From NCBI GenBank assembly GCA_024226555.1, contig JAAELO010000047.1:37115-101114 (forward strand): a DNA stretch of 64,000 nt, written 5' to 3'. Position numbers and translations under genes: made by a program. This document shows positions 53,227 to 63,162 of the stretch, in pieces. Each line of letters opens with the position of its first letter. The stretch's first letter is position 1. The DNA comes from Desulfobacterales bacterium. GTDB taxonomy: Bacteria > Desulfobacterota > Desulfobacteria > Desulfobacterales > JAAELO01. A model generated the notes under the pieces. That model searched no databases and was not told the origin of the DNA. It was given only the letters and a program-made list of their open reading frames with translations.

Positions 53227-53664
53227 TTATTGCTTAACATTTTTGATCGATTCATTTGGAAGTTCAAGAACTTCACCTTCCATTGTAAGTACGACCCAAT
53301 TCCCATTTTCCTCTTTAGCCACAACAAGGCAATTTTGTATTTTATCATCAGCCATTTCAATAGCTAAATCACCATCATTTCCGAATGTTTTAACAAACTC
53401 AAATTTCTTATCTTTGGCGATCTCTTTGAATCTATCGGAGGCTTTTTCCATAGCCATCATTCCGTTAAACTCATCAGGATCTATCTCTTTAATCTCAAGT
53501 TTCAGAGCATTTATTTTTTCTTTTAGGTCAGCTATGTTTTGTATCACCTCTTTAATATTATCTTTCTCTTTTGAGGGAATCGTTACAAGTATCTGTTTTT
53601 GCAGTTCCATATCCTGCTCTGTATAGTTAATTTTTTGCATTAAACCCTGAACTTTAAGTTTCAT
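53227..53664 (-). CDS. Coiled-coil hypothetical protein
   Basis: 145 residues. Residues about 35-70 form a probable coiled coil (NIKEVIQNIADLKEKINALKLEIKEID), preceded by TEQDMELQKQILVTIPSKEKD; the C-terminal half has a beta-rich EENGNWVVLTMEGEVLELP pattern. No family recognised. Start ATG 53664 follows GAAGGAAATATTAAAA. Divergent from the alpha/beta hydrolase gene. Confidence 0.6.
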   Translation of the reverse strand: MKLKVQGLMQKINYTEQDMELQKQILVTIPSKEKDNIKEVIQNIADLKEKINALKLEIKEIDPDEFNGMMAMEKASDRFKEIAKDKKFEFVKTFGNDGDLAIEMADDKIQNCLVVAKEENGNWVVLTMEGEVLELPNESIKNVKQ

Positions 53665-53761
53665 TTTTAATATTTCCTTCTATTTTTTATTAAAAAAAGA
53701 TGATATCTTCTTTTTGAAAATTGGCAACTTAAAACTTAAACTCAATATCAAAAATAGAGCC

Positions 53762-54526
53762 ATGAATCTAATGAAATTTGTTATATTTTTTATTGTTTTA
53801 TATTTTTTTGTGGGTTTAGTCCTCTACATATCACAAAGAGGCCTCCTATACTACAAAACACCAGAAGTTAACCTGCCAATAGATAGTACCTACTTCAAAA
53901 GTGGTGATGAAAAAATTGAAGTTCATGTTGTCAATCCTGGATTAAAAAAAGCTGTCATATATTTTGGTGGGAATGCTGAATCTGTTGGGCATAGTATCTA
54001 CACTATCCAAAAAAGCATTCCTTTATACACACTTTATCTTGTAAATTACAGGGGTTACGGCAGGAGTTCAGGAACTCCCTCAGAGCTTGGAATATATGAA
54101 GATGCCCTTGCAATATATGACGAAATTAAAAGATCACACGAAACTGTTTCTGTTATTGGTAGGAGTTTGGGAAGTGGGGTTGCAACATACCTTGCTGTTG
54201 AAAGAGTACTTGAAAAAGTTGTCCTTGTAACACCATATGACAGTATTCGAAATGTAGCCCAAAAAAGTTTTCCAATATATCCCATGTCTATTCTTTTACA
54301 AGATAAATATGAATCAGATAAAAGAGCAAAAGATATTAAAATACCGGTGTTAATTGTTATTGCAGGAAGAGATCAGGTTATACCGAATGAAAGATCTTTA
54401 GCCCTTGTGAAGGCTTTTGATGATAACAGGAATCTTATAGTTGAAGAGATACAAGCTGCTGACCATAACGATATTTCAACATATACAAAGTATGATGAAA
54501 TTATTAAAAAATTTCTGGAAAATTAA
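53762..54526 (+). CDS. Membrane-anchored alpha/beta hydrolase
   Basis: 254 residues from ATG 53762 (MNLMKFVIFFIVLYFFVGLVLYISQ, an uncleaved N-terminal anchor). A frame start at 53714 (TTG) exists without ribosome site. Core: KAVIYFGGNAESVGHS (oxyanion), YLVNYRGYGRSSGTPSE, VSVIGRSLGSGVATYLA with Ser in GRSLG, VIAGRDQVIP (Asp) and ADHNDIS with the catalytic His. Resembles the YsfJ/BEM46-like hydrolases that face the periplasm. Substrate unknown. Confidence 0.8.
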   Translation: MNLMKFVIFFIVLYFFVGLVLYISQRGLLYYKTPEVNLPIDSTYFKSGDEKIEVHVVNPGLKKAVIYFGGNAESVGHSIYTIQKSIPLYTLYLVNYRGYGRSSGTPSELGIYEDALAIYDEIKRSHETVSVIGRSLGSGVATYLAVERVLEKVVLVTPYDSIRNVAQKSFPIYPMSILLQDKYESDKRAKDIKIPVLIVIAGRDQVIPNERSLALVKAFDDNRNLIVEEIQAADHNDISTYTKYDEIIKKFLEN

Positions 54527-54527
54527 A

Positions 54528-54550
54528 GGGTCAGAAGAAACTCTGACCCA
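54528..54550 (-). terminator. Terminator hairpin between convergent genes
   Basis: GGGTCAGA (54528-54535) pairs with TCTGACCC (54542-54549); on the minus strand followed by TTTAATTTT. Confidence 0.6.
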
Positions 54551-54557
54551 ATATCAT

Positions 54558-55877
54558 CTATCTATTCTTCTTATTCATTAACAAAAACCCAACAATAAAA
54601 ATTATTATCGAGATTGTTAGAAATTGAATAAACATGCTTTTCTGAACAGCTCCATAGATTATGAATAAAGAGCCTGAGCATGCCAAAACAGGTGCTATAA
54701 TTCTACTTATAGGGTTTAAATCATCAAACGTTCTTATAACCCATATGTAAAGAGCGATGTATATAACATATAGAAATGCGATGGGAAGCTCAGAAATATC
54801 CATGAATTTCCACCAACCATGAAAGTTTCCATACCAAACTACAAGCCATGCTGTGGATAAAACAAAACCGATTATAGCAGAATTAATAGTACTGTTTGTT
54901 TTTGCATTTACAACTTTAAAAAGATCAGGAGCTGGACCAAAACCCCTTGAAGCTATTGAGAACATTCCCCTTGTGCAGCCCATGATTAATCCATTAAGAG
55001 TTCCAAGGCATGATATAATAACAAAAACAGTTAGAAGAGTTCCTCCAACATTACCAAAAACTTTGGAAATTACCTGAACGGGAGCTTTATCTCCTGCTGC
55101 AATAACCTGATCATTGGACAGAATCCCTGAAATCCCCAAATAGTACAACATGTATATCAAAACAACTGCTAAAGTTCCAAAAACAAGGGCTTTAGGCAAT
55201 GTTTTTTTTGCATCTTTTAGTTCAGCATTAATTGAAGTTGCAATTATCCAACCCTCATAAGCAAAAGCTGTTGAAAGAGTTGCTACAGCAAGTCCACCTG
55301 TTGAATCCGTAATATTTTTAGCATTAGTTGCAAAACTTTCAAGTGTCTGACCACTCATTAATCCACCAGCAGTTCCAACAACTGCAACAAGAACAAGAGG
55401 TATCAACTTAATGAAAGTTGCTGAAACCTGCCATTTACCGGCAAGTACCGGAGAAATACAATTAAGAAGAAAAAAAGCTACGAGATAGAATGCTGAGATA
55501 TACCAAACTGCATCTGGCATATTTAAAAGCCCTGCTGTATAGTTTGCAGAAACCCAGGCAAGAACTGCAACCAGTGTGGGATAATAAATTATTGTCATAA
55601 ACCATGCGACAATATATCCTGCTTTTTCCCCATACGCCTCCTCAAAATAATCAACAACACCATTAACTTTTTCAATTCGCGTTGCTATATTCGAAAATAC
55701 AAATGCTGTAACAACCATAATAGTGCCACCAATTAACCATGCTAAAAGAGCTGTTGGCAGACTTCCATTTGAAGCTTTTAAAACATCATCTGCTTTAAAA
55801 AAAACACCTGATCCGATAACGATACCAACAACCATAGCGGTTGCTGTCCAAAATCCATATTTTTTTTGTAAATCCAT
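54558..55877 (-). CDS. APC-family amino acid permease
   Basis: 439 residues with twelve probable membrane segments. The N-terminus carries ATAMVVGIVIGSGVFFKADDV, the unwound TM1 motif GxGIF of APC transporters. TM6 region: TLSTAFAYEGWIIATSINAELKDAKKTLPKAL, a substrate-site stretch shared with LAT-type exchangers. Moves an amino acid or peptide-like substrate. Start ATG at 55877 follows AAGGAAAAAGT. Single gene; convergent with the hydrolase gene. Confidence 0.85.
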   Translation of the reverse strand: MDLQKKYGFWTATAMVVGIVIGSGVFFKADDVLKASNGSLPTALLAWLIGGTIMVVTAFVFSNIATRIEKVNGVVDYFEEAYGEKAGYIVAWFMTIIYYPTLVAVLAWVSANYTAGLLNMPDAVWYISAFYLVAFFLLNCISPVLAGKWQVSATFIKLIPLVLVAVVGTAGGLMSGQTLESFATNAKNITDSTGGLAVATLSTAFAYEGWIIATSINAELKDAKKTLPKALVFGTLAVVLIYMLYYLGISGILSNDQVIAAGDKAPVQVISKVFGNVGGTLLTVFVIISCLGTLNGLIMGCTRGMFSIASRGFGPAPDLFKVVNAKTNSTINSAIIGFVLSTAWLVVWYGNFHGWWKFMDISELPIAFLYVIYIALYIWVIRTFDDLNPISRIIAPVLACSGSLFIIYGAVQKSMFIQFLTISIIIFIVGFLLMNKKNR

Positions 55878-56404
55878 AATACTTTTTCCTTAAATCAAAT
55901 ATCATTTGAGTAAATTAAAACTTTAAGTCCCTATCACAGTTTTTTGATTACGAAAATATATTGTTTAATTATTTTTTTAGATTAGATGATTGATATCATT
56001 CAGGAATTTTATTTAATTAAAGTTAAAGCTATTTTTGCAATTGAGTTTTAAATGAATACTTATATTTACCTAATTATATTAGGTATGCATATCTATATAG
56101 TTTATAATGTTATTTCAAAAAGAGAAGATGAGGAAATCCACTGTGCTGTTTTGTTTTGTAACTTTACATATCGCTTCACCATAAAGTTTCTTTACGAAAA
56201 ATTTTCTACCCGGAATAGTTCTTCATTCAATTTAGGTTCCAGAGAAAAATCCTTTATTATAGAGAAAATTACTTTTTTTTACAATTTCAAATAAGTTTCA
56301 TTATTTGTCTATAAATTTTTTGAGAAGGCGATGTGAATAAACATACTCTCCGTGTTTTAACTTAACCACAGAAGAGTATATTAATTAGATGAAAAAATTT
56401 TATA
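55878..56404. other. 527-bp AT-rich gap
   Basis: No supported gene. An open frame 56052-56294 (plus) has no ribosome site and biased composition, and I do not call it. No element copy is visible here. Confidence 0.5.
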
Positions 56405-58153
56405 TTACTTTTTATGTATCGAGTTATCTGAAGAAAACATGTTTTTAATTGATTTTATCCAGTATCCACTTAGAAGAAATGAATATAACCAGGTACCGAA
56501 AAAGATAAGAACTAAGGTTACAATGATATCTCTGCTTGTTCCCACAAGAGAAAAACCAGGGACATAACCAAATAAAAATGGTGCAAGATATAAAAATTTT
56601 GCAAACTTAAATGCAGATATTGCCGTTCTCCACATGTTGGCCTTTGCAATAGTAGCACCGGCAAAAGCAGCAATACAAACAGGAGGTGTAATATTGGAGT
56701 CCTGTGATAACCAGTAAACTATCATATGGGCAGCAATTGGATTAACATTTAAGTGGGTTAATGCAGGAACGGCAACAACAGCTGTAATAAGGTATGCAGC
56801 TGTAACTGGAACGCCCATTCCAAGAATTAAAGATGCTAAAGCTATCATAACAATAGTCACAAATAGTGATCCATCTGCAAGTTCTATCATGATATCTGCA
56901 AATGTCAGAACAAGTCCTGTAGATGTTAACACACCGATTATAATACCGATGACGCCAACTGTTGCTCCAATTTTCAGACTGTTCTCAGTTCCTGTGATAG
57001 AAGCTTCCGCAAAACCTTTAAAGTCTATTCTCGTTTCCTTTTTAACAAAGCTAACCACAATGCATGAAATCAATCCAAGAATAGCAGAGTACCCTGCGGA
57101 ATATCCAAGCAACATAAAAATAGTAATGATTATTAGAGGAAGTAGATAAAACCACTCTTTTTTCAGGATATCCATAGCGTTTATATCTGATTTTTCTCCA
57201 ACGATATTGTGTTTCTTTGCTTCAAAATGAATCATTACAAAGACCGAGAAAAAGTACATTAGTGCAGGAAAAACAGCCACCAGCATAATCTTTGAATAGG
57301 GAACACCTGTAAGCTCTGCCATAATAAATCCACCAGCTCCCATGATTGGCGGCATAAACATACCACCTATTGAAGCGGCCGGTTCAATCGCTCCGGCAAC
57401 ATGTGGTTTAAAACCCGCTTTTTTCATAAGTGGAATTGTAAAAGCTCCGGTTGATACAGTATTAGCGATGGCACTTCCTGAAATTGAACCAAAAAGACCG
57501 CTTGCAATAACTGCAACTTTTCCAGGACCTCCTATTTTATGTCCAACTGCAGCAAGTGGAAAATCAATGAAAAAACTCTGTGCTCCACATCTCATTAAAA
57601 AGGCACCGAAGATTACAAAGAGGAGAACATAGGTCGCAAGAACATTCGCCATTATACCGAAAACACCATCAGCCATATAATAAATTGAGGTACATAATCC
57701 AACAAATGTATCACCAGAGTGTGCAAACATCTCAGGAATAATTGCACTTTCACCAAACACACCATACAGAAGCATTATTGTACCAATAATAACAAATGCG
57801 TATCCTAACACTCTTCTTGCAACCTCAATTCCTATTAGAACTCCTATTACCGCCATAGTTTTATCAAGAGTATTCTCTGCACCTGTTCTGTAGTTTATTG
57901 ACTCAAAATTTAATATCCAATAACCCACTGATACAATTGAAACGATAATAAAAATGTAATCAACAAAACGAAGGTATGGTATTTTTGATTTATAGGATAA
58001 AAAGACCAACACATAGGTTATAATAACAAAAAGCCCCCTGTGGTATTGAGTAGCTGCTGGTTTATAGACTGCTGCAACTGAGTAAAATACAACCAGTACA
58101 ATAGAAAGAATGGCAAAAACAATTTTTTCAAAATTATTTAACTTTTCATACAC
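56405..58153 (-). CDS. TRAP transporter permease, fused DctQM type
   Basis: 582 residues. The N-terminal 150 residues form the DctQ-like four-helix part; the remainder is the 12-helix DctM domain with GMGVPVTAAYLITAVVAVPAL, GSISGSAIANTVSTGAFTIPLMKKAGFKPHVAGAIEPAASIGGMFMPPIMGAGGF and the second repeat ANTVSTG/ITPPVCIAAFAGATIAKA. Start is GTG at 58153 behind CAGGTGTAAC; upstream codons of the open frame lack support. Works with the TAXI receptor encoded upstream; the substrate is unknown but usually an organic acid. Confidence 0.88.
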   Translation of the reverse strand: MYEKLNNFEKIVFAILSIVLVVFYSVAAVYKPAATQYHRGLFVIITYVLVFLSYKSKIPYLRFVDYIFIIVSIVSVGYWILNFESINYRTGAENTLDKTMAVIGVLIGIEVARRVLGYAFVIIGTIMLLYGVFGESAIIPEMFAHSGDTFVGLCTSIYYMADGVFGIMANVLATYVLLFVIFGAFLMRCGAQSFFIDFPLAAVGHKIGGPGKVAVIASGLFGSISGSAIANTVSTGAFTIPLMKKAGFKPHVAGAIEPAASIGGMFMPPIMGAGGFIMAELTGVPYSKIMLVAVFPALMYFFSVFVMIHFEAKKHNIVGEKSDINAMDILKKEWFYLLPLIIITIFMLLGYSAGYSAILGLISCIVVSFVKKETRIDFKGFAEASITGTENSLKIGATVGVIGIIIGVLTSTGLVLTFADIMIELADGSLFVTIVMIALASLILGMGVPVTAAYLITAVVAVPALTHLNVNPIAAHMIVYWLSQDSNITPPVCIAAFAGATIAKANMWRTAISAFKFAKFLYLAPFLFGYVPGFSLVGTSRDIIVTLVLIFFGTWLYSFLLSGYWIKSIKNMFSSDNSIHKK

Positions 58154-58240
58154 GTTACACCTGCCTGTTTCAGCTTCATGCTGATACAAAAGTTTTAAAA
58201 GTACTATCAAAGAAAGGGACAAACAAATATCGGGAAAATA

Positions 58241-58296
58241 AAAGACGGGGATAAATTTAAAGAGAGATTTAAAAAAACAATAGTACCCCCGTCTTT
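58241..58296 (-). terminator. Attenuator-like hairpin between receptor and permease genes
   Basis: AAAGACGGGG (58241-58250) pairs with CCCCGTCTTT (58287-58296) around a 36-nt A/T loop; on the minus strand followed by TATTTT. Position suggests partial termination so that the receptor is made in excess. Confidence 0.6.
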
Positions 58297-58309
58297 GTTC
58301 TGAAGAACT

Positions 58310-59275
58310 TTACATAATTCCTTTCTCTTTCCAGAATTTAATAGCCCCTGGATGAAGAGGAGTTACGATTCCTTTAATACCATCTTTAACACTCATAGCT
58401 TTTGCTGTTTTCTTCACATTAACCATGTGGGCAAGACCTTTCTTTGTATAAATTGTAGAAAGAAGCTTATAAACAACATCGGCAGGAACCTTTTTATTTA
58501 CTACCCAAAGACATGAATCCTGAAAAGATGGAGTTGCTTTACTAACACCTTTATAAGTTCCTGCGGGAACTGATAGTTTTGAAAAGTATGGATATTTTTT
58601 AAAAAAACCACTATCTTCTGCATCTTTTCCAAGGTTTACAAGTTCAATATCATTTGTTTGGGCGGCCATTATTACAGCCCCACTTGGGAAAGCTGTAAAA
58701 AGCCAGAATGCATCTAATTGTTTGTTACCAAATGCTGTTGCTGCTGCATTATATCCTAAAGCATTTCTTTCGATTCTATCCCAGACTTTCATATGGTTAA
58801 ACAGAAGATCGCAGTTTGCATATGCACCGGAACCAGCATTTCCAACACCAACTTTTTTTCCAACAAGATCCTTAACACTTTTTATTCCAGAACCTTTTCT
58901 AACAACTAACTGAGCAGGTGCTCCATAAAAATAGGATACAGCTAACACCTTATCATATCTGAATGTATCGTTTTTAAGCATTCCGTTTCTACCAAGATAG
59001 AGGTGACCAGAATATACAACACCCATATTAAATCGGTTTGAATTTACTTTTCTTAGATTTTCCACAGAACCACCGGAAGCTTTTGCAAGAACTCTAAATT
59101 TCTTAATCTTCTTTACAGGTTTATAGGTTGAAATCCCCCCGGCCATAAACTGAAAAGTTCCTCCAGCCGGACCGCCTCCAAAACTATAAATTCTTTTTGC
59201 AAATGATTCCTGTGTGAAAATAAGTGTTACTGCGAGAAACGCCATGAATAAAACCGGTAAAAATTTCTTTTTCAT
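58310..59275 (-). CDS. TAXI-family TRAP solute receptor
   Basis: 321 residues. Signal peptide MKKKFLPVLFMAFLAVTLIFTQESFA. TAXI signature: SFGGGPAGGTFQFMAGGIST at the start of the mature protein; then ASGGSVENLRKVNSNRFNMGVVYSG, LVVRKGSGIKSVKDLVGKKVGVGNAGSGAYANCDLLF and LWVVNKKVPADVVYKLLSTIY. Binds substrate in the periplasm and delivers it to the fused DctQM permease encoded 156 nt downstream. Ligand not predictable. Start ATG 59275 follows AGGAGGGGTTAGT. Confidence 0.9.
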   Translation of the reverse strand: MKKKFLPVLFMAFLAVTLIFTQESFAKRIYSFGGGPAGGTFQFMAGGISTYKPVKKIKKFRVLAKASGGSVENLRKVNSNRFNMGVVYSGHLYLGRNGMLKNDTFRYDKVLAVSYFYGAPAQLVVRKGSGIKSVKDLVGKKVGVGNAGSGAYANCDLLFNHMKVWDRIERNALGYNAAATAFGNKQLDAFWLFTAFPSGAVIMAAQTNDIELVNLGKDAEDSGFFKKYPYFSKLSVPAGTYKGVSKATPSFQDSCLWVVNKKVPADVVYKLLSTIYTKKGLAHMVNVKKTAKAMSVKDGIKGIVTPLHPGAIKFWKEKGIM

Positions 59276-59436
59276 ACTAACCCCTCCTAAAACACTCGAA
59301 ATTTATTAGAGTACCCTAATAATATCTTTTGAAAATTTGAAAAACCCCAACTCTCAGAGTTACCCTAAAGTTATTGAAACTGGAAACCGAATTCTGATTT
59401 CGGAATTTCCATGAAAAATAAAGAAAATGTGGAAAG

Positions 59437-59618
59437 GGGATCCTCTAATGATTATGATTTTAATTGAAATACAAGGCGTGAGAAAAAATAACGAGCTGAT
59501 TCGTTTATAAAAAGCTTTAATTTATAAACATTCCAACAGTTCTTTTTTTATCAATCCTGTTGTTTTGTCTTTTAAACAACTTCAGTATTTCGATAAAAGG
59601 GTAGTTAGTATAGATCCC
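59437..59618 (+). mobile_element. MITE-like element with nested A/T hairpin
   Basis: GGGATCCTCTAATGATT to TAGATCCC. The centre contains TTTATAAAAAGCTTTAATTTATAAACA (59502-59530) at the same site as in the copy at 25630. Diverged ends. Confidence 0.75.
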
Positions 59619-59724
59619 TTAATTATATTTAAACCAAGTACCATCAATAGTGTCAATCAGAGTATTTCTGATTCTTCTGTAAGAAAATTTCTTACAAAAG
59701 AATTAAACTTATAAGCAACCTATA

Positions 59725-59853
59725 GGGAGCCTCTAAAAAATAGATTTTTGGTTTAATTACAAGGCTGAGGAAAAAATAACGAGCCGATTTTATTACAGTT
59801 CTTTTTTTTGAAGAACGCAGAATTTCGTTCAAGGACAGTTTTTAGAGATTCCC
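59725..59853 (+). mobile_element. MITE-like hairpin element, full copy, target duplication TATA
   Basis: 129-nt copy flanked by TATA at 59721-59724 and 59854-59857. Lies just 3' of the response-regulator gene. Confidence 0.9.
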
Positions 59854-59873
59854 TATAAAATTAAGTCTTTTAT

Positions 59874-60512
59874 TTAAGGCTCTATCAACTTATTCTTAAT
59901 TGCAAAAATCGACAGTTCTGAATTATTTCTAAGTTTCATTTTCTTAAGTATTCTAAGTCTGTATGTATCTACAGTTTTAACACTAATATTATATGTTTTT
60001 GCTATCTCCTGATTAGTATGCCCAAGGGCTAACCGCCTTAATACCTGAAGTTCTCTTGTTGAAAGGATCTCCTGCATGGATTGTTTCTGAGCCTTTTCAC
60101 TTACCTTTAGAGCCAAAGCTTCAGCAGCCATATCTGTTAAATATCTTTTCCCATCATTAACTTTTCTTATTGCATCAACCAATTGTTCCGGTGCTGATCT
60201 TTTGGTTATATATCCTTTGGCGCCAGCTTCAATGGTTCTGACCACATACTGATCTTCCTCATGCATTGTAAGAATAATTACAGGAAGGTCAGGAAAATGA
60301 AGCTTCAGTTCATCCAAAACCTCAAGGCCATCCATTTCGGGCATGGAAAGATCAATAATCGCTACATCAGGAGATTTTTCCCGGATCTTTTTTAATGCTT
60401 CTATCCCATTTGAAGCTTCAGCTATAACTTCCATATCAGGACTATCATCAACGATTCTCTTTAAACCTGCTCTAACTATACTGTGGTCATCAGCAAGAAG
60501 TACCTTAATCAT
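59874..60512 (-). CDS. NarL/LuxR-family response regulator
   Basis: 212 residues. Receiver: KVLLADDHSIVRAGLKRIV, phosphoryl Asp in VAIIDLSMPEMDG (residue 54), VIILTMHEEDQYVVRTIEAGAKGYITKRSAPEQL with the conserved Lys. LuxR helix-turn-helix near 145-205: LSTRELQVLRRLALGHTNQEIAKTYNISVKTVDTYRLRILKKMKLRNNSELSIFAIK. Overlaps the kinase gene by 4 nt (ATGA type) and so is translationally coupled to it. Adjacent to the TAXI-TRAP genes, which it may control. Confidence 0.93.
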   Translation of the reverse strand: MIKVLLADDHSIVRAGLKRIVDDSPDMEVIAEASNGIEALKKIREKSPDVAIIDLSMPEMDGLEVLDELKLHFPDLPVIILTMHEEDQYVVRTIEAGAKGYITKRSAPEQLVDAIRKVNDGKRYLTDMAAEALALKVSEKAQKQSMQEILSTRELQVLRRLALGHTNQEIAKTYNISVKTVDTYRLRILKKMKLRNNSELSIFAIKNKLIEP

Positions 60513-62980
60513 TTTTTCTCCTCAAAACTGGCTGGGATTTTACAAATAATTCTGGTTCCGGAATTCAATTTAGTTTCTATTATTGTTGTCCCACCTAAAA
60601 GATCGGCCCTTTCTTTTATACCTGCAACACCAAGTCCTTCGTAATCGTTCTGATCATCCTGATTAAAACCTTTTCCATCATCTACTATTGTCATTATAAG
60701 ATGGTTGTTTTCTCTTTTAATTGTCACTTCAACATTTGTAGCTTCGGCATGCCTTGCAACATTTGTTAATGCTTCCTGTGCTATTCTATAAAAAGCAGTT
60801 AAGATGGATTCGTCAATACAATCCTGAACACTTGGAATGTTTTCATGGTGGAAGATGCAGGTTATCTGAGTTCGCCTTTCAAAATCACCAGTTAACCATT
60901 CAATGGCATCTATCAAACCCAAATCATCCAGAACCCCTGGCCGCAATCTAAAAGCAAGGCTCCTAACCTCTTTTATTGTATTATCTATTAGATTACAAAG
61001 AGATCTTGCCCTTTCCGATGCCTCAGTATCTTTATCCTCAAAACGTTTCACCATCCAGACCGAATCCAAACGTACGGCTGTTAAAACCTGCCCCAGTTCA
61101 TCATGAAGTTCCCTTGCTATTGCAGATCGTTCCTGTTCCTGTCTATTCATAATACCGCCGGATAGTTTTTTGAGCCTGTCCTGGGTTTGTTTAAGTTCAG
61201 AAATATCTGTTGATATCCCACCAATACCACTAATTTGGTCTTTTCTGTCATAGATGGGAAATCTTACTGTAAGGTAGGTCTGATCAGAGTTAAGTTTAAG
61301 CTTTTCCTCTTTCAAAGTGGATTTTTTTGAGTCCAATATCAATTTATCATTTTTTATAAGCATCTCTGAGATATATGGAGGAAATATTTCATCATCACTT
61401 TTTCCTTTGATATCTTTATTTTTAACAGAAAAAAGTTTTTCAAATCTTGAATTTACGAGTATATATCTCCCATGGTTATCTTTTATATAAACAATATCCG
61501 GAGTATACTTAATAAGATTTGTGATCTCTCTTGTTCTGTGCCTAACCTGCCTTTCAAGGTTTTTAGAATGTATACTGAGTGACTCTTTTGCAATTTTCAG
61601 AGCTTCTTCAGATCTCTTCTGCTCTGTTATATCTATTGAAACAGCAAGAGACCTCACAATTTTACCATTTTTGTCACGTTCACCAAATGCTGATAGTAAA
61701 ACATCCATCCCCTCACCATTTTTCTTAATAAACCTGTATGGTACATCCCTGCAAAATCCTTTTTGATAGAATGCAGGGAAAATAACATTTTTTGCCAGAT
61801 CTTTTGATCTGTCATCAAGATAATTAATGAGATTTCTGCCAAGAACCTCATCCCTTTCATATCCCATAACATCGATCCAGTGATCACTAATGCTTACTAT
61901 CTTACCTTCATTATTAATTGAGTGGAGCATTGCAGGAGTGTTGTGGTAAATTGTTCTATACCTGTCTTTACTCTCAAGAAGAGCATCCTCTGTTGCTTTC
62001 CTTATTTCAATTTCATGGGATGCCTGCCTGTATAAAATAAAAACAACAAGACTAATGGATATCAGTAAAATTAGTGTTATAAGACCTGGTATTCTTAAAA
62101 AGGGGTAAGAGAATTTTTTGTAGAAAGAGTTTAGATTAAGAAAATATATTATCTCCCATTCCGGATAGTTTTTAAGTTGTGACCTGTTTAAGAGATAGAT
62201 ATCTCCATTTTTTTTCTGAACTCTGTTTTCATCTGTTTTAATTAAATTAAGTGGATTCCATGGACCATTCCCAAATTGCCTTGAGGTTTTTATCTTGTAA
62301 TATTCACTTTCTGTGAGTTTCCACAGCGTTTTAAAACGCCAGTTTTTTTCACTTGAAATAAATACAACACCAAGGGGATCTGTAAAAACGACAATATTGT
62401 CTTTCTCCTGGGAAATTGATTTTTCAAATGGTTCTATCGAAGCCTTTATAACAACAACACCAAGAATTTTTTCTCCATATGTTCCGTAAACCGGATAGCC
62501 ATAAAAAGCACCCCTTTTACCTGATGTTGTCCCAAGAGCAAGGTATGAGGATGATTTTCCTTTTATAGGCTCTTTAAAATACGGTCTGAAACTGAAATTT
62601 TTACCGATGAAACTATCTTTTTTTTTCCTGTTACTTGAAGCTATTGTAATCGCTTCATCATTTAACAAATAGCTGACATCAACTCCAAGGGTGCTGGTAA
62701 AATGATCGAGAACTTTATTAGCACGATCTAAATTTTCACTGTTTGGTGCGTTTAAACAAATTCTAATATCCTCAATACCCGCAAGGGTTTTAACTGTATT
62801 AACATTTCTTGAAAGATAGGTTTTTAAGCTGTTTTTAATCGTTCTTATTCTGCTTTCAGATTGTAAGCGAATTTCGTTATCAACTTTTTCTGTTACTGAG
62901 GAGTAGTATAGATATCCCCCGGTTGTTGCGGAGATAAAAGAGAGCAGTGAAATAATCAGAATGATTTTCTGCAGTTTCAT
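60509..62980 (-). CDS. Hybrid-free sensor histidine kinase, dCache-PAS-PAS-HisKA_3
   Basis: 823 residues. TM1 at about 5-27, a periplasmic double-Cache domain (about 30-290: SLLNDEAITIASSNRKKK, FSFRPYFKEPIKGKSSSYLALGTTSGKRGAFYGYPVYG), TM2 near 298-318. Cytoplasmic: PAS (about 335-455), a second PAS (475-590), then HisKA_3 with ELHDELGQVLTAVRLD (phospho-His near 625) and HATPase_c with N-box EALTNVARHAEATNVEVTI and DDGKGFN, GLGVAGIKERADLLGG. Dimerisation/phosphotransfer type matches NarX/DegS-class kinases. Partner is the overlapping LuxR-type regulator. Senses an external small organic ligand, by family. Confidence 0.92.
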   Translation of the reverse strand: MKLQKIILIISLLSFISATTGGYLYYSSVTEKVDNEIRLQSESRIRTIKNSLKTYLSRNVNTVKTLAGIEDIRICLNAPNSENLDRANKVLDHFTSTLGVDVSYLLNDEAITIASSNRKKKDSFIGKNFSFRPYFKEPIKGKSSSYLALGTTSGKRGAFYGYPVYGTYGEKILGVVVIKASIEPFEKSISQEKDNIVVFTDPLGVVFISSEKNWRFKTLWKLTESEYYKIKTSRQFGNGPWNPLNLIKTDENRVQKKNGDIYLLNRSQLKNYPEWEIIYFLNLNSFYKKFSYPFLRIPGLITLILLISISLVVFILYRQASHEIEIRKATEDALLESKDRYRTIYHNTPAMLHSINNEGKIVSISDHWIDVMGYERDEVLGRNLINYLDDRSKDLAKNVIFPAFYQKGFCRDVPYRFIKKNGEGMDVLLSAFGERDKNGKIVRSLAVSIDITEQKRSEEALKIAKESLSIHSKNLERQVRHRTREITNLIKYTPDIVYIKDNHGRYILVNSRFEKLFSVKNKDIKGKSDDEIFPPYISEMLIKNDKLILDSKKSTLKEEKLKLNSDQTYLTVRFPIYDRKDQISGIGGISTDISELKQTQDRLKKLSGGIMNRQEQERSAIARELHDELGQVLTAVRLDSVWMVKRFEDKDTEASERARSLCNLIDNTIKEVRSLAFRLRPGVLDDLGLIDAIEWLTGDFERRTQITCIFHHENIPSVQDCIDESILTAFYRIAQEALTNVARHAEATNVEVTIKRENNHLIMTIVDDGKGFNQDDQNDYEGLGVAGIKERADLLGGTTIIETKLNSGTRIICKIPASFEEKK

Positions 62981-62995
62981 TTACATTCTCATATA

Positions 62996-63155
62996 GGAAC
63001 TTCTAATGATTAGATATTTTTGACGAAATACAGATTATAAAAGCTTTTAGTTTTATAAAATCTCAGCATAACAAAAAATATCGAGCATGATTTTACAACA
63101 GTTTTTTTGGTTATAACGAAGTATTTCGGAAAAAAAACAATTATTAGAGGTTCCC
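62996..63155 (+). mobile_element. MITE-like element with nested A/T hairpin
   Basis: GGAACTTCTAATGATTAG to TTATTAGAGGTTCCC, with TTATAAAAGCTTTTAGTTTTATAAAATCTC inserted at 63032-63064 in the left arm, the same site as in 9558 and 24214. Lies in the leader of the kinase gene. Confidence 0.8.
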
Positions 63156-63162
63156 TTCTTTT

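Noticed and set aside
56052..56294. 80-codon open frame on the plus strand
   Set aside because: No Shine-Dalgarno, AT-driven composition and no recognisable pattern; treated as chance.
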